Assembly (NCBI GenBank): GCA_036365515.1
Contig: CM070877.1
Location: forward strand, 5,775,001 to 5,839,000
DNA length: 64,000 bases
Reading direction: 5' to 3'
Source: Torymus aiolomorphi
Taxonomy: Eukaryota > Arthropoda > Insecta > Hymenoptera > Torymidae
Below the pieces are notes generated by a model. That model searched no databases. It was not told where the DNA came from and saw nothing but the letters and a program-made list of their open reading frames with translations. The translations under genes and the position numbers were made by a program. Of the stretch, positions 23,234-38,920 are shown in pieces (positions within the stretch are counted from its first letter, which is position 1; each line of letters starts with the position of its first letter).

Positions 23234-24385
23234 TTTCGGCTATTGTCTCGCAATGTTATAAGTTAAATTAGCTTGTAGAGTCGCTCGTAATTGTGGCTTC
23301 ATGCGGATTATAGGAAAGTGAAGTTTTTTTTATTGTGTAAATGTTACTAATACCATTTATGTTTTTTTTTTTGTCATTTGAATTATTCTTTTCGAGCGAT
23401 ATATGTTTAATGAATTTTTGGCACAAAAATCTTTATAAATATGATAGCTGTACAGAGTTGAAAACGGAATTAATAACACACTTTTCTGTGTAATTAAGAT
23501 TTAGCTGACAATAAGTACACAAAATTTGTGTAGTACTGATATAAAGTAAATGAGTTTATAACAAATATTTTGTTTTTCTATACGGTACTCACAATTTGTG
23601 TAATCATTTGATGAACTACACAAAACAGGTTTTTCAACTGCGCATGTACGTTCTTATCTTTGATTTTTCTCCTACTCTCGTCACACGTCCCAACCAATTT
23701 GTAAAAACAGACTGACCGTCTGATTCGCTCCCTACTACCAAAGAGAAAAAGAAAAAAAAAACTTTCCCAAAACTTATGAGAAAAAAAAGCGCGCGTGTAC
23801 GTGACCCCCCGGCCCAATTAAATTAGTACAAAATAGAGAATCCTACACCACTATCCGACCGTCATCGCGCGCATCACCGAGATAAAATAAAAAAAGAACC
23901 GCGTATACAAACAGGAAGGAATTCATACCCTAACTGGCTCGGCGTGTGCGCGCGCGCTCGGCTCTTCCCACACCAATCAAAGAGAGCGCGCACCCCTCGA
24001 AAGAGAGAGAGAAAGTGAGCAAGATCCCCGGGGAGTTATCTACCCCCGTGTGTGTGTGTCTATCGGCGCATTATGTGGATTCTCTCTCTCTCTCTCTCTC
24101 TCAATGCGGCTGGCTTTCATTCCGATCCCCAATGCATGTAAATGCTCCGTTCATTTGTAATGCCAGTTCGCGCGCGCGGAGGTTGAGAAATGGACGGCTT
24201 GTCTCGATCGTGGTCGCGATTTCGGTTGTCGATGATCGGGGTTTGATGTAGTCTCGGTCCGGGTATTTATATAGAGACGAGTTACGCATAAAAAGTTATT
24301 TTTTCACGAATTTGCTACTGTATTTTAGTAAGGCCATGTGGAGTTCAAAATCAACCCAATTTCATTATTTAATAAATTAACTTAT
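22785..24385. other. Intergenic DNA with paired CT and GA tracts
   Basis: GC-rich blocks at about 22800-23260 and 23640-24270. (CT)n at 22947-22978 and two (GA)n tracts at 23102-23132 and 23199-23231 are mutually complementary. No gene recognised. Confidence 0.45.
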
Positions 24386-24700
24386 CAAACATTGATTTGG
24401 AAAAACACAATTTTCACGTCCTCCGTATATATAAATACTATACTCAAAAATTTTTTTCGAGCGATTCTATTAGTACTGTCATTAGATATACTCGAAAAAT
24501 TGGACCAAAATGACAAAAATGCAGATTTCTACTTATCGACATTACAGCTTTTTTTTTTTTAATTAAAAAATTTCTAAACATTTATTTGGAAAAACATAAT
24601 TTTCACGCCCTCCGTACATGGAAATACCATACTCAGAATTTTTCTGAAGCGATTCTATTAGTACTGTCATGAGACATACTCTTTGAAAAATTATGTCGGT
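24386..24700 (+). repeat. Diverged two-copy tandem repeat, about 190-bp period
   Basis: TTTGGAAAAACACAATTTTCACG with CTCCGTATAT and GCGATTCTATTAGTACTGTC (about 24393-24490) recurs with changes from about 24583 to 24690. Confidence 0.7.
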
Positions 24701-27616
24701 ATCACACATCCCGTTAATAATAATGTGCATTTACGTATATTACTAAAATAACCAAGTTCAAGTACAACTTGAACGGCAAAACTCACAATAGTTGCTTATA
24801 TATATGCACAACGTACAAAGACAGAGCATTGGTAATAAATATATGCTAACGCGGTCGTAAACTACGCGCTCACGCATACAGGATATCACTTACAAACGCA
24901 ATGAGCACACACAAGAGCGTTAAACGGCATGTATCCAGGGTCCAGCCTTCATTGTCATATATATTATATACTGTATTTATTCCGAGACTGCCCGGCAAAT
25001 TCGTCTAACGCGATTTCGGACATTTCTCGCCGCTCTCTCAACAGACAAAAGTCCCTCTTCTCTCTCTCTCTCTCTCCCCGATTCTCGACAACTAGGAGCC
25101 ACTCGAAGAGGAGTAGGGGGGATTTAGAGCAGGCGACTGGTAGCGTATTGCCGCGTCGCAGCGGGGGGCGCACTACGGGCCCCCATGTATATACGTGCGC
25201 GCGCGCTCGGCCATGGGAAACGCTTAAATATTGGTTTATTTGCGCCGAGAGATGCGCGACGTTTGTTCTCCGACGGGCTGTACAATGGGCCGAAGTGGTG
25301 GTGTACTTGAAAAAAAAGAGAACGGGAGAAGAGCCGGTGTGATTTATGTTTTTCTTCGCATAATTAATCGACTTCTCTCTTTGACAGCTCGGCGGAGGCT
25401 TGGATCGTTTGTGAGGCGCGAATGATGTTTGTAGTTTGGAAAAGGTAGCGAAAATTTGGGTTTGTCATTGGTTGGTGCGAGGAGGGGATATATAGGGTTG
25501 ATTTGCATAGTCAAAGATAATGCGTGAATATAAGTACTACGCTGTTCCACTAAACTGTATAGAATAGAACGTGTACTTGAGAAACGAGGTCGCTATACAT
25601 TTGCATATAATATACACTAAATATAGTACTGTTGGGAGAACATTTTGGGAACAGGACGATAATCATTAAACCAAAAATATTAGTTTCAATTTTTGCTAAT
25701 GAAATCTTACAAACGTTGGGAAATAAAATGCTTCCCTATATACAGTTAAATAGCACTATTTCGGTAAATCATAATGTATAAATACCTAAATCATCATACC
25801 CCAATAAACCACACTTAAACCATCCAAAAATTTCCATACCCCCTAATTACCCTCAACACTCCACTCTTCCACATACTTTTCCGGACGATAAACCCCCCCC
25901 CCCCCTCTGGCTTCCTACGCAGGGGCTCATCAGGGGAGGTAAAAAGCCACCGCCGCACAGTGGCGTTATCGTCAGGCGTTTACGCGCTAGCCGACGCGTG
26001 ACGGACGTATACGTAAGACCACCTGGTGCAAAAAGCCGCACGTGTCGTCGCGTCATGAGGGCCGAGAGCTCGCGCGCACGTCGTCGCGTGGCAATTAATA
26101 AATTTCGTACGATCCGTTCTCCTTTTTTTTTTGTTGGAGGGGGGTCGATGTGTTTGGTTTCTTTTTTCGTCTTTCGGCGATGATGGGGTGCGCAGGAATG
26201 CGGGGAGGGGCGGCGGTATTGGAGTTTAATGGTTGCGGATGCCGTGATGCTGGATTGCGGTGGAATCGAGGAAGTTTTTTTTTTCGGTGTCACTGGTCGG
26301 TCGTTTATAGGAGCCGACGTTTCGGTTCTTGATGTGACTATATACAGAGAGGTGATGATTTTTATGGAAATGTTAGTTTGAAAGTTAAAAGTTATTCTTT
26401 TAATGTAGTTTAGATGATACTTGTAATCTTTGATGCTCAGTAACGTTTAATTAACTTTGTTTGCTTATATGGATACCGTACGAGATATGTCGGATATCTA
26501 AAAGTAAACAAAGATTATTACGGACAATATTTGCACAATTTATCAGTTGAAAAGTAAAAGAGCCGAGCAGAGATATTTATCTGTAATAAATTGTACAGGA
26601 AAATCAATCAAGCTTATTAATTTGATGTCAATCTTTTTGTTTATTAATTTTTTACGTGTCTATCTGAAAATCTCGAATTAAAGGCTTATAGCATTATTAT
26701 ATACTTGGTTTAGACCTGAATTGTCTATAATAATGTCAAAGATATTGATACTATTTAAATATAAATTAGATTAAAACTTCAATGGTGACCATAGAGTACT
26801 GCAGTAGTAATACGTCGGTCGATATTATCAATTCAATACTACTGCAGTAATAAATAGCCATTATTTTGAACTGCTACCAATTTATCACTATCGAAAAAGA
26901 TATTATTATTAGAAAGACATTTTTATACTAAATTATTCAAATCTTTTGCCAAAAAATGTACGACTACGACAGATACCGATTGAACATATAGACTCGTGGG
27001 AGGTAATCGCGCCGAGATTCTTCATGGGAAATAGATTTAGCGACTTTCATGCGCGCGCGATGTGGGCGGTTTGACAGGCCAATAAGCCATGACATGAGCG
27101 ATCAGTTTACCATTATTTTCCTTATATCTCAACCTCTCTTCCTTCCTCTGCTACCTATATCTTTCCTCTATCTTTTCCGCGACATTCACACGAGTGGGTT
27201 TCCAAGGGTGAAAGAGGGTTAACCGTTGCGTAATGGGGGCTGATTGTCTTGTGCTCTCCTCGCCCTTTTCGGGCTAATTTTTCTCGATTCGTTCGTAATA
27301 ATATAGCCTCTGAATAGGGCATCTTTTCTTCTTTAGACAAAATTAAAGTGTGAAATTTTTTAAAAAAACTCTTTGACGCGTCTTAAGTTTAATAAAGAAC
27401 TATAACGTATCAAAGAGTTCTTTTCTTAAAAATAAAAATTGAATGAGAAAAACGGGAACCCAATTTTGAGTAATAGCGTGGGTATCGCATCACCTTAAGG
27501 TAAATCTCTACATGATAATTCTATTTTGAAGACTACCATTCCATTTATTTTTGCAACTAATATTTATTAATGGTTCCAAAAGAACTCCTTTTCCCACATT
27601 TATGGCCTGTTACATT
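24701..27616. other. Intergenic DNA with GC-rich islands
   Basis: GC-rich blocks near 24840-25480, 25850-26340 and 26990-27300 with AT-rich linkers. A 13-bp inverted repeat TACTGCAGTAGTA (26797-26809, complement at 26837-26849) is the only local structure noted. No gene seen. Confidence 0.4.
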
Positions 27617-28417
27617 GAATATTTTGAAATCGGTTCAACTACAACTAAAAGAACAGCTTACTTATATGCCAGATTGATAATAGCATCTATGTGCTTATTT
27701 GCACTACTGTGTCAACACGCATTTCTGAATTAAAATTAGTTGGCATGCAAGCGAGAATCGCATGTTCCTTTCTCATCTATAAAAAAGTACGCATACAAAA
27801 AAGCAATTCTAAAGCAACAAGCACAGGAGCATTCACAGTTTTTAGTATAAATAATTAGTTTTAGATAACAAAACTATCCAGTTCTTTAGTTGGTCAGATC
27901 AATCAAGGCTTCGTCATGAATATATTAGAAAATGATTGTTTTATAATTGAGCAGTGGTTTACTTATTTACAGCAGGGATGGATGGGACCCCTTCAATTAC
28001 CTATTGTTATTTATTTAGTTTGGAGAAGAGTTGATGCCGCTTGTGCTGTAGGCATTATTTTGTTACTTTTTCAAACATTACCAGTGCAAGGTCCTTGTAA
28101 ACGCAATTTATAATCAATAAGCTGGAAAATATGAAAAATAAATTGTAAAACCTAACCAAATTTTATATTTCTGTAGTATATTTTGGCAAAATTATTTTCA
28201 AACTATTTTCAAACTGACAGGAGAATATTATTAATTAAAGAAGTAATTACACTGAGAGAAGAATATTGTTACTGTTAACATATTTACCTATTTGAAATAC
28301 AACTATTTGACATGTTTAAGGATAAAATGCGATATTGTAATAGTTACAATATGTATATTAACTAAGAACATATTCAGATTTGAAAGTAGCTGATGGTAGA
28401 AGTTGTTGTAAATTGTA

Positions 28418-28668
28418 GTTTTTGAATCTAATAGCCCATTTTCTACCAGGATGGTGTTGTTATATAACAAAAAGGTGTGAAATAAAAACTCCATTTAGTT
28501 TTTTACTCCAACGTTTTGGACATTTTTATTGTTTATGTCCCTCATCAGGATAAACAATAAAAATGTCCGAAACGTTGGAGTAAAAAATAAATGATATTTT
28601 TATTTCAAACATTTTTGTTATAAAACAACATCATCCTGGTAAAAAATTGGCCATTAGATTAAAAAACT
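28418..28668. mobile_element. Long inverted repeat (foldback element)
   Basis: The arms are near-perfect complements around 28538. The left arm contains TCTACCAGGATGGTGTTGTT and TACTCCAACGTTTTGGACAT; the right arm contains ATGTCCGAAACGTTGGAGTA and ACAACATCATCCTGGTA. The arms are at least 110 bp. Each arm includes a CCAGG/CCTGG word resembling the ends of the CCCTGG family. Confidence 0.7.
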
Positions 28669-28677
28669 ACTATAATA

Positions 28678-28903
28678 ATGGATCTGAAGTTTGCATCGTT
28701 GGAATGCAACGAAATAATTTTTTTACAATTAATTAAAGTGACTAGACAGTCAACATTGTTATCTAAACCTTTTTCATTAAGTTATTTTATACTATAAAAT
28801 ACTAAATCTTCAGGCGAAACCAAAATTAATCAATATAACTTTGAAGTAAAATTAACTTTGTTTTCATTTCGTTGTACTCCAACGTTACAAACTTCAGACC
28901 CAT
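28678..28903. mobile_element. 226-bp hAT-type MITE, copy A
   Basis: Ends ATGGATCTGAAGTTTGCA ... ACTTCAGACCCAT, with subterminal GCAACGAAATAA pairing with its complement. Flanked by identical CTATAATA at 28670-28677 and 28904-28911. The same element of identical length sits in gcm intron 2 (52306-52531). It separates the two halves of the ABCC pseudogene. Confidence 0.85.
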
Positions 28904-29065
28904 CTATAATAAGCATATTGTAACTATTACAATACCAATGTTCTCTGGTAACATATCGAAATTGTTTATGCGAACATGGTAACTTAACTGTTAACATGGC
29001 ATTATAACTGTTACAATGCCTATATTTGATCATATTTAAACATACGCATGTTAACAGTTACAATC

Positions 29066-29395
29066 CCTGGTAAAAATTCATCTATATGAAATGGCCAAGA
29101 AGTTAGAAAATAGCTAGTAAAACTGGCTAATTAATCGCTATGATGAAACGATTTTAAATAGTCGTATTTGATTTACTTACTAATGTTATCTTTGATGAAA
29201 GAGCATTAAAGTGCATTGGACGGCTTACCAAAATATAAATAAATAACGTTAACTAATAAATTATTTGTTGTACTCATTCTATGAATAATTCGAAACCTTT
29301 TATTTCTCCATCTGATTCTGTCTCTTTCACTCCTTGTTATAACAGCAAGCCTTCTACGAACTATTTCCAGACTAAAGGAACTGATCGGTTTTACA
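29066..29395 (+). mobile_element. CCCTGG-end element, 3' truncated
   Basis: It begins CCCTGGTAAAAATTCATC and follows the reverse complement of 38920-38520, sharing GGCCAAGAA, TAAAACTGGCTAATTAATCG, AGCATTAAAG and the stretch that became the start of the 29281 frame. It stops where ABCC sequence resumes, so the far terminus is missing. Confidence 0.65.
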
Positions 29396-29706
29396 AAATT
29401 CTAGTTTTGGATGAAGCTACTGCAAATGTTGATAAAAAAACAGACACCTTGATACAAAAAATTGTGAGAGATAAATTTAAGAATTGTACTGTACTCACCA
29501 TTGCTTATAGATTAAATACAATAATGGATAGCGATAAAGTACTCTTTATGGAAGCTGGAGAAATAGTCAAATATGATCATCCACATATTTTATTGCAAAA
29601 GTCTGATGGATATTTTTTGAAAATGGCTCAACAAGGTGGTGAAACGATGTGTAATAGTCTCAAGGAGAAAGCACGGGATGTAAGTTTTCATATTTCTGAT
29701 AGCTAA
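29281..29706 (+). pseudogene. Chimeric frame: transposon-derived N-part fused to ABCC NBD2 relic
   Basis: The first 38 or so codons (to about 29395) match the - strand of the CCCTGG-end element at 38324-38920, for example TTTATTTCTCCATCTGATTC and AACTATTTCCAGACTAAAG. ABCC4-type NBD2 sequence begins at KILVLDEA. The H-loop, usually TIAHRL, reads TIAYRL, so the histidine that contacts ATP gamma-phosphate is lost. The frame is open, but it has no Walker A or signature motif. Confidence 0.65.
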
Positions 29707-34064
<4,358 letters not shown>

Positions 34065-34111
34065 GTTGGGTTCGATACTATTTTTAATCGTATTTATCTC
34101 TCGTATAAGTA

Positions 34112-34367
34112 CACTCAGGAAAACGATCCTCATGTCTTGAAATAAAATTCCTCCCCAGAAAATCTTCGTGCGACAAAAAAGGATTCCTTCTGGGCGAAGA
34201 AATTTCGTCCTGCGCGAAAAATCATCATCCCGCTACAGGAAGATTGACTTCCTGTTGTAAGATAATTCCTCCTTCCATAGGAAGATATCCTCTTGGCTCT
34301 ATTTTTAGCGGAAATCCTCTTTCGACAGGCAGATTCTCGTTGATGCAGGAAGATCGTTTTCTGAGTG
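34112..34367. mobile_element. 256-bp Tc1/mariner-type MITE, copy 1
   Basis: Ends CACTCAGGAAAACGATCCT and CTGAGTG, each flanked by TA (34110-34111 and 34368-34369). Its sequence follows the element at 51788-52043 almost base for base at identical length. No coding capacity. The TA duplication and CACT start fit Tc1/mariner. Confidence 0.8.
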
Positions 34368-35702
34368 TAGCTTTTTACGCAAGAAAAGGTCAATCTTCGC
34401 ATATGAGAATTTCAACTTATTTTTCAAAAAGTAAATATAAATAAAAAAAACTTATATTTGTTATATTAATTTATTATTCAAAGTTCAATAACGTCTGTTG
34501 CTTGATTTATAATACCTGCGCCATAACTAAAAAATTATTTATTTTATAATTTAATAAACTTAGAATAATTATTTGTATCTACAAAATGGAAAACATTTAA
34601 AAAAAAAATTCATATCAGATCATCATGCTATCTTTATTTCTATAATAATATTAACAAACTCAGTATACAAAGATTAAGCTGCATTAAAAACCACTAATTG
34701 AATCATTCATTTCTCAATATTATCACGAGCACGTAAAAATTCTCACGGAACCCCGCAATTCACAAAACCCCACCGGTGTGAAAATCAATTTCCCTAAAAC
34801 ACTCGAAATTCTTGACCCGGTCATCTCGAGTGTAGTGCGGGCAACCGACCACTAAACTGACCCTCGACACGCGCCGTGAGATTCAAATTCGTGCGTCGAT
34901 CCGATAAGCCGATAAGATCGATATAATGGTTGAGGGAGAGAGAGAGAGAGAGCGTTGGTATAAGGTCTAACAGGTAACCGACAGCCGACGCGTGTGAAAC
35001 ACAGAGCGGTGGAGTTTAATAGAAATTAATAGGAGTCGATAAGACGCGATCGATGTACTTTGCTCCTTCGCTTGCTTTTAATTGTCGTGAGAATGAAGGT
35101 TCTATAGGTTCATGTATCGATTTTTGGTCACTGTATAATGCTTATTATTTATATATACATTACATTTCTTTGCCATTTCACGTTACGAATATTGCCTCCC
35201 CATAACATCATCCAATCACATTATCAATCAACAACCTATTATATTCATCCATACCCACGCGGCCTAAACACATCCGCAATTAAAACCCCGTTAAATCCAA
35301 TAATCCCTCTATTTTCCCATTCCCGTCAATACCAATCACCGCGCGCTCCTCCGACATCCTCATTGTCTCCGCTTATTTTTTAATAATAGTATAAAGTTTC
35401 GCCTACATCCAATACACACTTCCCCCGCCCCGCTCTCGGGCCGACAAAGGCGGCCGGCGCGGCATATGTTTCATGCCGGGGGCCCGGGGGACGCGCTCGG
35501 GGGTGGCTTCTCCCCGTCTGTGTACTATTTTCTTTCTTTTTTTCCGGGCCGCAGAGATGCTCATTTGGGGGGCGTGATGCGCTTCCGGGTGTCGGGCGTA
35601 TATAGGGAGGAAAAAACTGATAGTAACGGTGCGCGGTTATAGTGTGGCGAGATTTGCATATTTTTTTGCGATTTCGGGAATGGCGTTGCCGGGGTGTAGG
35701 TA
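34368..35702. other. Intergenic DNA
   Basis: AT-rich with GC-rich blocks at about 34780-35060 (with a GA run at 34933) and 35400-35700. No gene seen. Confidence 0.4.
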
Positions 35703-36259
35703 CCCTGGTGGAAATTGAAATCATTTTTTGAGCAGTAAATGGCTAGTTTGATCCAAAATGGCAAAAAAATGGACTCCAGTTTTCTTCCATAAGTGTAACG
35801 ATTTTTTTAACCTATTTTTCACATTTATTGGCCGCAAAGATGGTCACAATTTTGTACTATCTATTAATTTGGCATTTTAATGCTAGTTAAAATAGGTAGT
35901 CGATGAAGCCATTATAAATCTAGTAACAAGCGATTTGTTATGGCGATGAGCAAGAGAGATAGAGTCACGTGTCAAAATAACGATTTTGGTTTATATCTTA
36001 TAGAATAAAGCTGTAAATAGTAGAAAGACTACTAAATTTTGTTTATATCCCGGTAAACTATCTCTTAAGGGTATAAGTTTTAAAATATATGATTGAATTG
36101 TTATGAAATTTTAATGTAAAGATTTTCAGGTTAGGGCCATTCCATAAAATGGGATAAGTTGATGAAAAAAAGCGTTACATGTCTGTCTAATAACTAGCCA
36201 TTTCTAATGGCCAGTTTCTGTTTTCCTTCCCATTTTTAATGGACTAATTTCTACCAGGG
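35703..36259. mobile_element. CCCTGG-end element, 557 bp
   Basis: Left end CCCTGGTGGAAATTG and right end ATTTCTACCAGGG are inverted, flanked by TA on each side. Inside are repeated words such as AAATGGCTAG and its complement. No coding frame. One of at least four related copies in the window. Confidence 0.65.
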
Positions 36260-36440
36260 TATATGGTGTTCTTTTTTTTAGTGTTTGGCGTCTGATGTAT
36301 GGTTTTGTGAGATTAATACTTTTGGAAATTTAGTAATACGGTAAAAATATTAGTAGCAATGTACGTGGATATTGAACAAATTTTACCCCGATATTTTTAT
36401 AAAATTTGTGCACATTTTAAATGTATTCCGTTCTACTCTT

Positions 36441-36578
36441 CCCTGCTGGAAATAGTCCATTTTTCACCCATTTGTGAAACGATTTTTCTCCCATTTTCTA
36501 GCTATTTAATGGCGAGTTGACCGAAATCGCTAGAAAATAGCTGGAAAATGGGAGAAAAATGAACGATTTCTACCAGGG
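36441..36578. mobile_element. CCCTGG-end MITE, 138 bp, fully palindromic
   Basis: Left CCCTGCTGGAAATAGTCCAT and right GATTTCTACCAGGG, with CCCATTTTCTAGC pairing with GCTGGAAAATGGG inside. TT lies on both sides. A minimal form of the family at 35703 and 38324. Confidence 0.7.
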
Positions 36579-37610
36579 TTGTATAATATGTTTATTTATA
36601 ATTTACTATTAAAAATCTGGTCAATACCGTTGCGACAACGATCATCCGAAAAGTCAAAGCCGCAAGAAGACCTATACTATAAAAATTTCAATAACTAATA
36701 TCTCACGTAATCTATCTTATGCAGTTACAAGTACATACATTTTTTTATAAACAAATTAGACAACCCTCGCAACATATATAATATAAAAACAAATATACTA
36801 CGACAGACACACACACTTGTGTCCGACAAATTCACCGCTCTGCATTAAAAACACATTAAGCGATGCCGTCGAAAACCCGCAACTTCCTCTCCTTCGCAGC
36901 CGCAGGAACTGAAAGAGGGGATCGCGGGCTCGCCACAAGCGACGTCCCTAGATTTTTAAAGAGCATCGGCCCAGCACATATCGCATCAGCCCCAAAGCCA
37001 ACCACACGTCCTCTTTCTATTCTCTACACCTATATGTGTGCAAGCGCACGTGGTTGACAGGTGACAGAATTTTTAAGCGCTCGATCCCTCCGCCTACGAC
37101 ACGCGCGCGCGCGCCAGGCACGCGACTGGCATTGTATGCAAATCAAAGAGGAGGAGGAGAAGGGGGGAGGGCAGATGTTCGCGCGCACGCGCCTAGCGTG
37201 ACTTTCCGGGGATATGGATAGGGCGCGTATGTGATGTAGTCCCCCGGGCTTTTCCGACCCGGCCTATCGGTTTTGGTCATCGATGTGCAGAGAGGAGTGA
37301 GCGCATTGTGGCGAGAGATGGGATTGTTGCGTGAACGTGACAGATTTTCGAGGGCGGGTTATATAGTTGAGAGAGAGAGAGTGAGTGAGTGAGGTAAAGG
37401 ATTTCCGATTTGATCAATTTAGCGCGTATTGTGCGAACGTTAGTATCGCTTTTATGTAACGTACTTTTGTCGACGAGATTCTTTTTTTTTTATTGATAAA
37501 AACTATACGCTGAGAGGTTTCTATATATAACGTTTGATGAAATATAATAATCGTTATAATATCTTATATGAGTTACAGTTTTATCATACAACTATAAATG
37601 TTAATATTAC
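36579..37610. other. Intergenic DNA with GC-rich island
   Basis: GC-rich block at about 36840-37400 (CGCGCG run near 37101, GA run near 37368), AT-rich on both sides. No gene seen. Confidence 0.4.
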
Positions 37611-37823
37611 TTTATACCACTCTAACCTCAAAATCACAACTTTGGTATGATTTTTCGGCTCTCGTGGTATAAAATACCGTTCGAAACGAGTGCGGAAGTT
37701 GATTATTTACTTCGTGTGACTTTTCGCACTCGCTTCGCTCGTGCGAAAAACTCGCTTCGTTCGTGCGAAAAACGTCACACGAAGTAAATCATCACCTTCC
37801 GCACCAGTGTCGAAATGTACTAT
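37611..37823 (+). mobile_element. Palindrome-cored repeat family, copy 1
   Basis: Starts TTTATACCACTCTAACCTC and ends TGTCGAAATGTAC. The core is a hairpin: TTACTTCGTGTGACTTTTCG pairs with CGTCACACGAAGTAAATC around TCGCTTCGCTCG repeats. An inverted copy lies at 59344-59533 in the last intron of the FIP200/Atg17 gene. Confidence 0.7.
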
Positions 37824-38323
37824 TAGAGCGCTAATAAATGATGTTACTACCAACAAGCAAACAAATAAAATATTATCAAGTAGAGCGTATTACCGAGTGA
37901 AATTTAGCTAAAATAGCATTTTCTCGAAACAACAAGACCGCAGCTATATTTAGAGCCACAATCAGACAGAGGCGCATCCTTCGAAGCGACGCGCTCGTCG
38001 CTTGCGATAAGAAATTAGTGAAACTCGGGACTTTCCCCTCGCGCGCGTTCTTCATGCATGTGCGATTTGGCGCGCACGTGCGCGTGCGGCGATAGCGCAA
38101 CTATACTAACCCTAGCGTCACTTCCGACCACGTGCCACCAGGTGCGAAGAAAAGAAAGCTCGGGTTGGGTATCTATATGTGTGTGTATATATGCGCATAG
38201 AGAGAGTGTTTTTGTCGTGTTAACAATGACGAAGGGATAGTTTATGGCGCGGAGGTATGGATGGCAGGGAGTCGCGGTGAGCTATAAATGTAAAAGCGTT
38301 TTCGAGTTTTTCAAGGGTTACTC
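37824..38323. other. Intergenic DNA with GC-rich island
   Basis: CpG-rich at about 37970-38300, with no recognisable gene or repeat. Confidence 0.35.
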
Positions 38324-38920
38324 CCCTGGCGGAAATCCAAAACATTTTATAACTAATAACTAACTATTTATTTTAGAAACTTGCTATAAAATGGGAAATT
38401 ATCTTGTCTAGTTTATAGCTCCCGGTGAAACGCTTTTTCCCCTATTATATGGCCACTTAATAGATTGATAGATAGAATGAGTTTTTCGAAGACAAGCACA
38501 AGCTTGTTCTTGAGTATTTTAAAGGTATTAAAAGTGATCAGTTTTTTTAGTCTGGAAATGGCTAGTAGAGGGTTTGCTGTTATGACAAGGAGTGGGAGAG
38601 ACAGAATCAAATGGAGAAATAAAAGATTTGCTGAATTATTTATAGAAGAAGTACAATAAATGATTTTTTAGTTAATGTTATTTATTTATATTTTGGTAAG
38701 CCATCCAATGTTCTTTAATGCTCTTTCATATACTTTAATGCTCTTTCATATACGATAGAATTAATAAGAAAATCAAATACGAATATTTTGTTGTGACTTC
38801 AATCTAAGAAATAGGCAAATAATGGTCGAAAAATCGTTTCATCATAGCGATTAATTAGCCAGTTTTACTAGCTATTTTTTAAATTCTTGGCCATTTCATA
38901 GAGATGAATTTCTGCCAGGG
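38324..38920 (-). mobile_element. CCCTGG-end element, 597 bp
   Basis: Left end CCCTGGCGGAAATCC and right end GAATTTCTGCCAGGG. The interior from about 38520 rightward is the reverse complement of the fragment at 29066-29395. A + strand frame of 64 codons (38465-38659) has no known domain. No target duplication was identified. Confidence 0.65.

Larger units (their letters stand above)
27617..29706 (+). pseudogene. ABCC4 (MRP4)-like transporter pseudogene
   Basis: Fragments in transporter order lie on the + strand. First membrane domain: YIEYFEIGSTTTKRTAYLYA (about 27608-27670); MQARIACSFLIYKK in a shifted frame (from 27745); then GWMGPLQLPIVIYLVWRRVD and a hydrophobic helix ending PVQG (27916-28100). 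Second nucleotide-binding domain: Walker B and D-loop ILVLDEATANVD, then MDSDKVLFMEAGEIVKYDHP (29398-29650). Missing are Walker A, the signature motif, the first NBD and the second membrane domain. In-frame stops and a frame change lie near 27731, and about 1.2 kb of transposon sequence separates the two halves. ABCC proteins export organic anions; this copy cannot. Confidence 0.75.

Noticed and set aside
38465..38659. 64-codon frame as a gene
   Set aside because: Lies inside the CCCTGG-end element and has no known domain; treated as part of the element.
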